A stretch of DNA of 64,000 nt from positions 181,003 through 245,002 of the forward strand of contig NZ_CH672434.1 of assembly GCF_000153025.1 (NCBI RefSeq), written 5' to 3'. Positions 28,819-36,405 of the stretch are shown here, piece after piece. The first letter of the stretch is position 1. Every line of letters begins with the position of its first letter. Both the position numbers and the translations under genes were made by a program. The DNA is from Marinomonas sp. MED121 (GTDB lineage Bacteria; Pseudomonadota; Gammaproteobacteria; Pseudomonadales; Marinomonadaceae). The notes beneath the pieces are model-generated. The model did no database searches. It was not told the DNA's origin and saw nothing but the letters and a program-made list of their open reading frames with translations.

Positions 28819-28839
28819 GGTGAACCAGGGGTGAATTAG
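28819..28839 (-). promoter_or_regulatory. Tandem response-regulator box before the DUF2860 gene
   Basis: On the minus strand it contains TTCACC twice, 11 bp start to start (28835-28830 and 28824-28819). It matches 19 of 21 bases of the box at 25441-25461. A further TTCACA half-site lies 12 bp outward (about 28847-28842). It is 46 bp before the start codon, a position suited to activation. Confidence 0.8.
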
Positions 28840-28993
28840 AGTGTGAATCTCTGACGGTTTTAAGGAGAGAATCAGTTTAAAGGTTTTATAAAATGACTGT
28901 TTTTTCAGATGCTTATAAATAATTAAGTTATTGCCAGATCAAGCAAAGGATACTTGTTACAATAGCCAAATAACTAAGACGAATGCCTCTATT

Positions 28994-29073
28994 TTAAGCA
29001 AGGCTTTACTTAAGCAAGACTTTACTTAAGCAAGACTTTACTTAAGAAAGACTTTACTTAAGAAAGACTCAAT
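28994..29073. repeat. 16-bp tandem repeat, five units
   Basis: Units of TTAAGCAAGACTTTAC begin at 28994, 29010, 29026, 29042 and 29058. The last two carry TTAAGAAAG and the last decays at its 3' end. It ends 34 bp before the VF530 gene start, so its copy number could affect that gene's expression. No coding frame is supported. Confidence 0.9.
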
Positions 29074-29107
29074 TGTCTTAATAACATTTTTGTTAATTGG
29101 AACACAC

Positions 29108-29518
29108 ATGATTGAAGATCAAAAAAACAACCCACTACACGGCCTTAAGCTAAAAACCATGATTACCGAGCTGGTGGATTTTTATGGCTGGGATGTTTTA
29201 GATGCCGCTTTACGTCTGGATTGTTTTTACCATAATCCGAGTATCGAATCTTGCCATAAGTTCTTAAAAAAAACGGAGTGGGCCAGCGAAAAAGTAGAAA
29301 ACTTTTATCTCTATAAGTTTAAACGTATGCCCAAAGCGAGCGCGTATCAATACGAGCTAAAGCCCAGAGAACGTGGTTTTGCTGATGGGGTACTGCCAAA
29401 AGAGCCTATCCCCCTTACCGTAGAATTGGTTGAAGAAATGCGAGCCACTGCTGCTGCTAATTATGAGGCTAAGAAAAAACGCGGTCGCGTTCAGGACTAT
29501 AAACGCAGTAAGGGCTAG
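29108..29518 (+). CDS. VF530 (DUF2132) family DNA-binding-like protein
   Basis: A 136-aa protein. Residues 1-70 match the VF530 domain (NPLHGLKLKTMITELVDFYG, then SCHKFLKKTEWASEKVENFY), a small helical domain with a DNA-binding-like surface. The C-terminal half is basic (EAKKKRGRVQDYKRSKG) and unusual for the short form of the family, so this is an extended member. The ATG at 29108 (GGAACAC upstream) is chosen over 29090. The function of VF530 proteins is not established. Monocistronic, behind a tandem repeat. Confidence 0.85.
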   Translation: MIEDQKNNPLHGLKLKTMITELVDFYGWDVLDAALRLDCFYHNPSIESCHKFLKKTEWASEKVENFYLYKFKRMPKASAYQYELKPRERGFADGVLPKEPIPLTVELVEEMRATAAANYEAKKKRGRVQDYKRSKG

Positions 29519-29648
29519 CTAGTTTCCTGGTTAATTGCCGGTGTGTATTAACTTTGTACTAAGTTTTTAGGTTGTTTCGTATTGATGATAAGATGCGCCC
29601 GCATTTTCCCCCTGTTTACTTATACATCTCTATTAGGAATTAGATTAG

Positions 29649-30518
29649 TTGGACTCTTTCGAACGTCATATCAAAGTCGATCATTCAGAATCGAGCATTC
29701 TTTCTTTGCTCAGTGATAGTTGCGATTTATCGGCTGCTGAAATTAAAAACGCCATTGCTAAAGGGGCTTTATGGATAGGGCGTGGTAAAAAGGTGCAGCG
29801 TTTAAGACGGGTTAAGAAAGCATTAAAAGTCGGCGAAGAATTACACTTTTACTATAACCCTAAAGTGTTAGATCAAATCGTGCCTGAAGCTAAGTTGGTG
29901 GCTGATTTAGTAAGCTATAGTGTTTGGTACAAGCCCTATGGCATGTTATCCCAAGGCTCAAAATGGAGTGATCACACCACCATTAGTCGCTGGGCTCAAA
30001 CGCACTTAACGCCAGAAAGACCTGTTTTTATCGTGCATAGGCTTGATAGGGCGGCGACAGGTTTAATTATTATCGCCCATACAAAAGCGGCAGCTCGCGC
30101 ATTATCTGGCATGTTTGAGCAGCACGCGTTAGAAAAACATTATCAAATTATTGTTCACGGTAATCACAGTGAGCATGATCAACCAGAAGTTATTACACAA
30201 GAAATTGATGGGAAAAGTGCTCAAAGTACCTTTAATTGTTTAGAACATGCTCCAAGTTCAAATCTTTCTCTTATCGATGTGAAAATTGATTCAGGTAGAA
30301 AGCATCAGATTAGATTACATGCAGCTGGCATTGGTTTACCTGTTGTGGCTGATAGGCTTCATGGCGATAAAAGTCAGCAATATGCTGATGACCTGAACCT
30401 ACAACTGTGTGCAGTGACGCTAGATTTCACTTGCCCATTAACGGGCGAGGAGCGCTCCTTCAAACTTGATGACGCTTTACGACCTAATCTAAAGTCTGTT
30501 GCGGCTAAACTCGTATAG
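29649..30518 (+). CDS. RluA-family pseudouridine synthase
   Basis: Converts specific uridines in rRNA or tRNA to pseudouridine. Motif II, with the catalytic Asp, is VHRLDRAATGLIIIAHT, and the later GRKHQIRLHAAGIGLPVVAD is the conserved RNA-site strand. The N-terminal 75 residues, with the basic KKVQRLRRVKKALKVGE, resemble an S4-like domain. The start is TTG at 29649 with AGGA about 10 bases upstream; no in-frame ATG competes. 289 aa is within the family range. Which RluA subgroup, and thus which uridine, cannot be decided. Confidence 0.9.
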   Translation: MDSFERHIKVDHSESSILSLLSDSCDLSAAEIKNAIAKGALWIGRGKKVQRLRRVKKALKVGEELHFYYNPKVLDQIVPEAKLVADLVSYSVWYKPYGMLSQGSKWSDHTTISRWAQTHLTPERPVFIVHRLDRAATGLIIIAHTKAAARALSGMFEQHALEKHYQIIVHGNHSEHDQPEVITQEIDGKSAQSTFNCLEHAPSSNLSLIDVKIDSGRKHQIRLHAAGIGLPVVADRLHGDKSQQYADDLNLQLCAVTLDFTCPLTGEERSFKLDDALRPNLKSVAAKLV

Positions 30519-30533
30519 CGCTTCTTACTTCTT

Positions 30534-30590
30534 AATAGCACTTTGAATAGCACTCTCTAAATAGCACTTTAAATAGAACTTTACATAGAA
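30534..30590. repeat. Degenerate tandem repeat of AATAGCACTTT
   Basis: Four to five imperfect units of 12-14 bp, starting with AATAG at 30534, 30546, 30560 and 30572 and then ATAGAA, directly after the pseudouridine synthase gene. It has no T-tract hairpin and resembles in style the other short tandem repeats in this window. Confidence 0.7.
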
Positions 30591-30702
30591 TTCGGCCATC
30601 GAGCTCTTTTTTAGATTTTCAAATACTCTCTTGTAACCCTTGACTCTCCCCTTAGGGGAAGACTTTACACTCTTATTTTTCATTCAATAAGAGACGCTAA
30701 CT

Positions 30703-31287
30703 ATGTCAAATGTTCTGATTTTAAATGGCAATCCAAAATCCTCAGAAAAGCAAAAAAGTTTAAGTCACTCGTTTGCCGATACCTATGAAATTGAAGCGAG
30801 GGAAACTGCTCAGGTACGTCGTTTCAACTTAGCGGACATGGTATTTAATCCAAGTCTAGAGCAAGGATATGATGAAATTCAGCCATTAGAGCCTTGTTTA
30901 GTTGAGTTTCAAGAGTCACTTATGTGGGCTGACCATATTGTCATTGTGTCTTCCACTTGGTGGGGTGGACTTCCCGCGAAAATGAAAGGCCTTATCGATA
31001 GAGTATTTATCCCAGGTGTGACTTTTAAATTTGAAGGGGATGACCCACATCCTGTGCAACTCATGAAGGGCAAAACGGCCCGTATTCTATTAACCATGGA
31101 TATGCCTGAGGAGTTTGTAGAAGATCAAGCCGCGCCTGTTTTAGGGCAATTAAGCACATTTACACTGGAGTTTTGTGGTGTATCACCAGTGAGAACGAGT
31201 TTATTTGGTTCTGTCATCATGTCGGATGATTCTCAGAAAGCGCAATGGCTAGAACAAGTTAGCGTTCTAGGAAAGAAACTTACCTAA
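30703..31287 (+). CDS. NAD(P)H oxidoreductase, flavodoxin-fold (quinone-reductase-like)
   Basis: A 194-aa FMN/FAD-binding reductase of the NQO1/KefF/YwrO group. Residues at the start (VLILNGNPKSSEKQKSLS) form the cofactor phosphate loop, and STWWGGLPAKMKGLIDRVF is the family's quinone-site stretch, followed by GKTARILLTMDMP. Such proteins reduce quinones or act as regulators of cation efflux. It has no transporter neighbour, so a stand-alone detoxifying role is more likely. Its start follows a spacer with a tandem repeat and it ends in a hairpin. Confidence 0.88.
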   Translation: MSNVLILNGNPKSSEKQKSLSHSFADTYEIEARETAQVRRFNLADMVFNPSLEQGYDEIQPLEPCLVEFQESLMWADHIVIVSSTWWGGLPAKMKGLIDRVFIPGVTFKFEGDDPHPVQLMKGKTARILLTMDMPEEFVEDQAAPVLGQLSTFTLEFCGVSPVRTSLFGSVIMSDDSQKAQWLEQVSVLGKKLT

Positions 31288-31299
31288 ACTCATTTCTTT

Positions 31300-31350
31300 A
31301 AAGTCGTAGCTTAACTTAAGAGCTAACCTACGACTTTATCTTTCTTTTTT
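31300..31350 (+). terminator. Terminator after the NAD(P)H oxidoreductase
   Basis: Perfect arms AAAGTCGTAG (31300-31309) and CTACGACTTT (31328-31337) with an inner partial stem, followed by a T-rich run (TCTTTCTTTTTT to about 31350). Confidence 0.82.
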
Positions 31351-31426
31351 CTATTTCATCCAGCCTTATTTAAGCATTATTTTTCAAGCTAACTTAATGA
31401 TGTTTATACAAATTATTAATTGATAA

Positions 31427-31460
31427 AATTTATATTCAACCTTTTGGTTGAATATAAATT
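31427..31460. promoter_or_regulatory. Perfect palindrome, probable ArsR-type operator
   Basis: Perfect 15-bp arms (31427-31441 and 31446-31460, AATTTATATTCAACC) with a TTTT centre. The TTCAA-TTGAA core resembles ArsR/SmtB operators. It lies about 100 bp before the ArsR-family gene and inside an artificial upstream extension of its frame, which argues against the long start. Confidence 0.75.
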
Positions 31461-31563
31461 AATTAGGCTTATACTTCTTCTAACGCTGCTACACGTTTTG
31501 AGCAATCAATCTAAAGCAAAACGCAGCAACAAACTATTAAATGAGATAAACCCTTTGCCAAAT

Positions 31564-31887
31564 TTGAAAAGTGACCCGTTAGATTTAGTTTTTATGGCAC
31601 TTGCCGATGTCAGTCGACGCAAGATAGTGCATTTGCTGACATCGGGTGAAATGCCGGTTTCAGACATAGCCGCAGAATTTGATGTCTCTCTTCAAGCCGT
31701 CTCTAAACACATCAAGATGCTAGAGAAGGCCAAGATAGTTCAAAGGCGTGTGGTAGGGCGAACGCATTATCTGTCTTTAGTACCTGAGCAACTAGCCGGC
31801 GCCTTGGATTGGATCAGTATCTATCGAAACTTTTGGCATAACCGCATGGACAAACTTGCCAACTTAATTGAAACCCCAGAGGAGTAA
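31564..31887 (+). CDS. ArsR-family regulator paired with an SRPBCC gene
   Basis: Winged-helix regulator: SDPLDLVFMALADVSRRKIV, DIAAEFDVSLQAVSKHIKML and QRRVVGRTHYLSL, with no metal-binding cysteines. The frame is open back to a TTG at 31420, but that extension crosses a perfect palindrome and gives an odd hydrophobic N-terminus. The TTG at 31564 gives about 107 residues, the usual size; the ribosome site is weak and the start stays uncertain. It is 3 bp from the SRPBCC gene. ArsR-SRPBCC pairs are common, and the regulator typically represses its own operon. Confidence 0.82.
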   Translation: MKSDPLDLVFMALADVSRRKIVHLLTSGEMPVSDIAAEFDVSLQAVSKHIKMLEKAKIVQRRVVGRTHYLSLVPEQLAGALDWISIYRNFWHNRMDKLANLIETPEE

Positions 31888-31890
31888 ACA

Positions 31891-32310
31891 ATGTATAGCT
31901 TAACAATCTCACAGGAATTTAATGCCTCAGTTGAAACCTTGTTTAATGCATGGACAACACCAGAGGTAATCAGCCAATGGTTTGCACCGGGTAACATGAC
32001 GGTGCCAGAAGCGAGTGTGGACTTTAAAGTCGGTGGCGCGTATCGGTTTGTGATGCAAAACCAAGATGGGGAGCAATTTATTGTAGGAGGTGAATATAGG
32101 GAAATTGCTAAACCAGAAAAATTGGTATTCAGTTGGCAATGGGAATCAAGCCCTCATACCACAACCGTGACCGTGTTATTCACAGCGCTTACTGATAATA
32201 AGTCTAAACTTGAATTGATTCATACGGAGTTTCAAGAGCAAGAATTCTGCGATAAGCATAATGAAGGTTGGTTGGGCTGCTTGGCGAACTTACCTCGCGC
32301 TTTGGCATAA
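31891..32310 (+). CDS. SRPBCC (AHSA1-like) protein
   Basis: A 139-aa START/Bet v1-fold protein of the AHSA1-like group. It has the usual VETLFNAWTTPEVISQWFAP at the start, VGGAYRFVMQNQDG in the middle, FSWQWESSPHTTTVTVLF and a C-terminal helix with HNEGWLGCLANL. The fold makes a hydrophobic cavity; ligands are generally unknown. It is cotranscribed with the ArsR-family gene immediately before it and probably with the DUF1761 membrane protein 61 bp after it. Confidence 0.92.
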   Translation: MYSLTISQEFNASVETLFNAWTTPEVISQWFAPGNMTVPEASVDFKVGGAYRFVMQNQDGEQFIVGGEYREIAKPEKLVFSWQWESSPHTTTVTVLFTALTDNKSKLELIHTEFQEQEFCDKHNEGWLGCLANLPRALA

Positions 32311-32371
32311 AAATGAAACTGTGTGCTTCTATATGACACAGTTGAAGTCGCATAACATTTAGGAGAATATC

Positions 32372-32758
32372 ATGGGAGAGTTAACTCAAGGGGTAAACTG
32401 GTTAGCTGTAGTAATTGGCTTCTTCCTATCCTTCTTATTGGGCTGGCTCTGGTATAGCCCCAAGCTTTTTGGCAAAAAATGGGCGCTTGGAGTGGGTGTC
32501 GAAATGAATGAAGACACTAAGCCTGCGCCTTTAAGTATGGTACTTCAAGCCAGCGGAACCTTTATGCTGGCATGGTTAGTTGGCATAACGGCTGTGTCTA
32601 ATGCCTTATTCACTATTTTGCTCATTATGTTCGCCTTTATTTGCTTGCAAGCCGCTAGCGGTTTGTTCTGCCAAAAAAGCAAATATGCCATCTTGGTAGA
32701 AGCAGGCTATATCTTCACTATGACCCTCATCATGATAGTGTGCCAAGGTGTTTTCTGA
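32372..32758 (+). CDS. DUF1761 membrane protein
   Basis: A 128-aa inner-membrane protein of the DUF1761 type: the first helix holds VNWLAVVIGFFLSFLLGWLW, followed by YSPKLFGKKWAL, and three further hydrophobic segments fill about 55-125. A good ribosome site (AGGAGAATATC) precedes the ATG. DUF1761 genes are frequently found next to ArsR/SRPBCC pairs; the function is unknown. It ends the operon, followed by a strong terminator. Confidence 0.88.
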   Translation: MGELTQGVNWLAVVIGFFLSFLLGWLWYSPKLFGKKWALGVGVEMNEDTKPAPLSMVLQASGTFMLAWLVGITAVSNALFTILLIMFAFICLQAASGLFCQKSKYAILVEAGYIFTMTLIMIVCQGVF

Positions 32759-32804
32759 GTAACCTTTTTGAGTAACCGGTTTCTGAATAATAGAGTCTAA
32801 CAAT

Positions 32805-32841
32805 AACCAGCTGCTTATTAATCTAGGCAGCTGGTTTTTTT
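32805..32841 (+). terminator. Intrinsic terminator of the ArsR operon
   Basis: Perfect 10-bp arms AACCAGCTGC (32805-32814) and GCAGCTGGTT (32827-32836), 12-nt loop, T run to 32841. Confidence 0.92.
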
Positions 32842-32885
32842 ATTAAAAGTGTTTAAAGCCTGTAGATCCTGAGCAAAGCTATCTA

Positions 32886-33065
32886 TTATTTTTGGGTTGA
32901 AGTTTCTAGCACCTCTATTTCTTTTTTTATCATTTCGGCTTCATTTGTGAGGCTAGCAAAGGCTCTCATATCGCCTTTTCTTTGAGCAAAAAGTGCCTGC
33001 TCCAACTTATGATCATACGCTTGGTTTAACTTCTTTAGAGGGTCGCGCTTAAAGAGTGAGAACAT
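32886..33065 (-). CDS. DUF6435-like small protein (59 aa)
   Basis: A short leftward gene. The product begins MFSLFKRDPLKKLNQAYDHK and continues as one charged helical region (LEQALFAQRKGDMRAF, ASLTNEAEMIKKEIEVLE), matching the small helical DUF6435 type. ATAAGG lies 8 bases before the ATG, which supports translation. The function is unknown. It is separate from the rightward operon before it and has its own leftward promoter region. Confidence 0.82.
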   Translation of the reverse strand: MFSLFKRDPLKKLNQAYDHKLEQALFAQRKGDMRAFASLTNEAEMIKKEIEVLETSTQK

Positions 33066-33491
33066 ATTAATAACCTTATATGTGATTTAATCTTGTTCCT
33101 TTAATACGTTAGCCAGCCTGTTTTGGTTCTCTTTTTGATCAAATAAAGAGTGTTAGGCTCTAAACAAGGGTGATATGACCTTAGCTGTAGCGCTCGCAGC
33201 GCCTTAAAAACTTGATATTGCTATCGAGAGGGCTTCTGTCGCCTCAATAATGAAAATCTTCGAAGAGCGCCTTAAAGTGAGTCATTAATCTTTAGAAATT
33301 TTCCTGTTTTGTTGCCATAAAGCATTCATAAGAACTAAGTGAGTTGTGTTCAGGTGATGTTAGGTTTGATCTCTTTTAGATTGGCTGTTTTGTTAAGTAG
33401 GAGAAATGTTCTTTTAGAATGACTGTCAGGAGAAATGAAGTCAGAAACTACAGCACATGTGATCCAATAGAACCACATGTGCTGAAAGGCA
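33066..33491. other. Intergenic region with repeat segment and BCCT 3' hairpin
   Basis: No gene is visible. It includes the direct repeat at 33337-33428 and a hairpin at 33451-33484 with perfect arms CAGCACATGTG/CACATGTGCTG, which probably ends the leftward BCCT transcript although its T tract is weak. Confidence 0.6.
33337..33428. repeat. Direct repeat, left copy (pairs with 37546-37600)
   Basis: Bases 33337-33391 match 37546-37600 at 46 of 55 positions, with GTTTGATCTCTTTTAGA identical. A shorter extra unit (TCTTTTAGAATGACTGTC, 33410-33427) follows and matches 37581-37598 at 17 of 18. The two long copies enclose the BCCT gene and both transposase copies, in the same orientation. Confidence 0.8.
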
Positions 33492-35273
33492 TTATTTACG
33501 ATCGTGTATCATGGTCTTGGCAAGTGATATGCACATAAGTACCATAACTAAAGTAAAAGGTAATGCACCTATAATCATCGCACTCTTGATCGCTTCTAAG
33601 CCACCGCCGCCTGCGATTAATAAGGTTCCAATAACTAATGTGAGTAAGATACCCCAGATGATTCTGTGAAGAATTCCTGTTTCTTGTGAGCCTCCAGACA
33701 TAATGGTATTCATTACCAGAATTCCTGAGTCAGCTGACGTTACTAGAAAGGTCATGATTAACACTACACACATAATGGATATGCCTGATAAGAAACCTCC
33801 TGAAATCATATGTTCTAATGTAACGAACAATTTAGCTGTTAAGGAGGCCGCTACAATAGAGCCTTCTGCTGTACCGTTAACCTCTAAATTAATGGCTGTT
33901 CCACCTAAAAGTGTCATCCATAAGAAGCATACTAACGATGGTGCAATAACAGCTCCAAGAATAAATTCTCGAACAGAACGTCCTTTAGAAATACGCGCTA
34001 AAAACAGTCCGACAAAAGGGGAGAAAGCAATCCACCAAGCCCAGTAGAAAGTCGTCCAACCGGACTGCCAGCCGAATAAGCGACCGTCTGTACCTGCCTC
34101 ATAAACGGAGGATAATGTTGCAGCATCAAGAACGGCTACTTCAGGTGATAAAGCGCTTTTGAAAGCGTCGAAAGAACCCCACGCATTTGTTGCACCGCTG
34201 TAAAGCTCTGACGCAAAAGGTGCCGCTTCAGCAGGAAGGTTTGCTGCAAACTCCGCTTCATTTTGAGGACTGTAAGCATTAAATCCTAAGGACAAGAAAT
34301 GCATTATATAATCAACGAACGCTGTGGCATAGGTTGTCATGGCAAATAGAAAGGAGCCAAAAATAATAAACGTCAGCAATAAAATAATAGAAAGACCTAA
34401 ATTAAGGTTCGATAAGTATTTTACCCCACGACCAACGCCTGAGACGGCAGAAAGAATGGACATCGACATAATCAGAATAAGCGCAGAGATCATTCCCACA
34501 GTAGAAGGAGCGGGGGCTTTTGTATCGCCGTTCATTAACCATTCCATGCCCGAAATAGCATAGACACCCTCAACAAATTGGCTGATACCGAATCCGATTG
34601 TAACTGACACACCCAAAATGGTTGCAATAACACCTAAAACATCAATGAGGTGTCCAAGCATGCCATTCGCAAAACGACCAAGAAGCGGTGTTAGAGCAGA
34701 GCGTATCGTCAATGGCATATCTCTAGTGTAGGAGTAATAGGCTAAGCTTAAGCCTGTTACAACATAGACTGCCCATGCGTGAAATCCATAATGTAGGAAA
34801 GTAAAGCGAAAAGCGGATTCAATGGTTTCAGGGGCGCTACCAATCACTGTTTGTGCGACTATTTCAGGGTTTGATCCCCATAAGCTGAGAGGCTCTGCAG
34901 TGGCGTACACCATTAGGCCGACACCTAAACCTGCACCAAACATCATGGAAAACCATGAAAAATTAGAGAATTCGGGCTTCTCTCCTACCGGACCTAATAT
35001 TCTTTTTCCTGTACTAGGCAATATGGCAACGATGAATAAAAAAATCGCGAAAGTACCAACGGCAATAATGTAAAAAGAATTGAAATTGACTAATACGGAC
35101 CACTTCCAAGAACCTAATTGGTTGTCAGCTGAGGCTGGCCAAATCAGAGCCCATAATACCAAAAGTGTGATGAATACTTTACTTATTAAAGCGATGGGTA
35201 AGCTATACCCCTTGTAGAAACCTGACTTTTCAACGGGTATGTCAAGGTCCGTAAATGGTTCATATGCAGACAT
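33492..35273 (-). CDS. BCCT-family betaine/choline/carnitine transporter
   Basis: Inner-membrane carrier of trimethylammonium compounds, usually an osmoprotectant importer. From the ATG at 35273 (593 aa; GAGG eight bases upstream, so the start at 35303 is rejected) it has about twelve membrane helices. The BCCT landmarks are MMFGAGLGVGLMVYATAEPL, HYGFHAWAVYV and WTTFYWAWWIAFSPFVGLFL. There is no long C-terminal osmosensing tail. It is a single gene with no betaine-degradation or choline-oxidation genes nearby. The substrate may be glycine betaine, choline or DMSP; this cannot be decided here. Confidence 0.94.
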   Translation of the reverse strand: MSAYEPFTDLDIPVEKSGFYKGYSLPIALISKVFITLLVLWALIWPASADNQLGSWKWSVLVNFNSFYIIAVGTFAIFLFIVAILPSTGKRILGPVGEKPEFSNFSWFSMMFGAGLGVGLMVYATAEPLSLWGSNPEIVAQTVIGSAPETIESAFRFTFLHYGFHAWAVYVVTGLSLAYYSYTRDMPLTIRSALTPLLGRFANGMLGHLIDVLGVIATILGVSVTIGFGISQFVEGVYAISGMEWLMNGDTKAPAPSTVGMISALILIMSMSILSAVSGVGRGVKYLSNLNLGLSIILLLTFIIFGSFLFAMTTYATAFVDYIMHFLSLGFNAYSPQNEAEFAANLPAEAAPFASELYSGATNAWGSFDAFKSALSPEVAVLDAATLSSVYEAGTDGRLFGWQSGWTTFYWAWWIAFSPFVGLFLARISKGRSVREFILGAVIAPSLVCFLWMTLLGGTAINLEVNGTAEGSIVAASLTAKLFVTLEHMISGGFLSGISIMCVVLIMTFLVTSADSGILVMNTIMSGGSQETGILHRIIWGILLTLVIGTLLIAGGGGLEAIKSAMIIGALPFTLVMVLMCISLAKTMIHDRK

Positions 35274-35745
35274 TTTTTTTCCTCTACTTTTATTTAAAAC
35301 CATGGAAAAACAAAAACGCTAAAGATGTTTTTTTGTTTTTCCACGTTAAACATTTTTCAATCTAGTTATTTTTTTGATGATTAATATGCATGACATTTTA
35401 GTGAAAACCAATGACTTAGAATTTTCAAAACTCTTTGTTGAAACCTAATTAAGATATAGCTAATAAAGCGAATAAAAATACTCGTATAAAACTTTATTGA
35501 TTTAAGTTGTTGTTATTTAGAGGTAAAATTTTCTTTATAAGTTGACTTTTAATCTGGTTTATATTTTTCATCTAATGGATTGATAACCTGACGTTATACT
35601 TATAACCTTAAAAAGGTTGAGTATGGATAGCTCTTGGGGATCGATATTTTTATAAAATTCGGATAGAAGAGTTTATTAAATAAGACACATTTAACAATTT
35701 GATCACATTCCATTCAAAATCTAGTTTTATGGAATACAATCAAAA
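35274..35745. other. AT-rich gap upstream of BCCT gene
   Basis: Holds the leftward BCCT promoter and the left flank of the degenerate transposase copy. No gene or clear repeat was recognised. Confidence 0.45.
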
Positions 35746-36280
35746 ATGAAGAACCTAATACGTTTTCTTTTTGCTAACTGTAAATTTCTTTTAAGTCTTC
35801 AAAATACAGGCTTCTACCATTGCGTTTCAAGCTATGTGGGATGTGCTTTTCTCTGTAGCCAAGATAAGCTCACAGGCCAAAGTTACGAACACAGGCGAGG
35901 CTGGATAGAAGATAAAATCCTCTCTCTTGCTGCTATTTTTGCTATTGATGTGTGCGCTTATGCGGTGATGCTATTTTTTAGGGAAGCACACCCACTTAGT
36001 CCTTCATGTTAACGCTGAGAAAGCCAATAACTGGTCTATCAGAGTAGTATTAGAACGTTGGTATTTGCAGCATAAAGTGACGCAGATCACAGAAAAATAC
36101 TTAGAAAACAAAGCAATGGCTGCTTTAATTGAAAGGGATTTGCGAGCTTGCATCTGTGTATAAGAGCTGTGAAAAATACCGTGAACGCCTTTGTGACATC
36201 AGCTGGTTTATGCGAGAACTCAATGAACCTATTGCAGGAATGGCAAATAATGAAGATAAGTGTACAGGGCGATTCCAACT
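35746..36280 (+). pseudogene. Degenerate REP-associated transposase copy
   Basis: A broken relative of the intact gene at 36406-37383. The first frame matches it from FYHCVSSYVGCAFLC through the tyrosine-transposase core up to CAYAVM. A small deletion and frameshift then occur at the HUH motif; HPLSPSC in the old frame corresponds to HTHLVLHV in the intact protein. After further shifts other frames resume with YKSCEKYRERLCDISWFM and ANNEDKCTG. Similarity stops at about 36275, so the last 165 or so residues are missing. Loss of the HUH histidines rules out activity. Confidence 0.9.
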
Positions 36281-36290
36281 ACCAACTACT

Positions 36291-36340
36291 AACTATACTA
36301 ACGGGACAGGCATGCAACTATACTAACGGGACAGGCATGC
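36291..36340. repeat. 25-bp perfect tandem duplication before the transposase gene
   Basis: The 25-bp unit containing ACGGGACAGGCATGC occurs at 36291-36315 and, unchanged, at 36316-36340. It lies between the broken and the intact transposase genes, exactly where similarity of the broken copy ends, so it may mark an element end or a REP-type target. Confidence 0.85.
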
Positions 36341-36405
36341 CAATTTGACCTTCTTTTAATCTCCATCTAGTTTTATTAGATTCACTCAAGGATGAGGAAT
36401 CTAAT

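Noticed and set aside
28994..29073. Possible CRISPR-like array
   Set aside because: Units are contiguous 16-bp tandem repeats with no spacers and no cas genes.
36129..36348. Two overlapping short frames before the intact transposase
   Set aside because: They are fragments of the broken transposase copy extended into the 25-bp tandem duplication.
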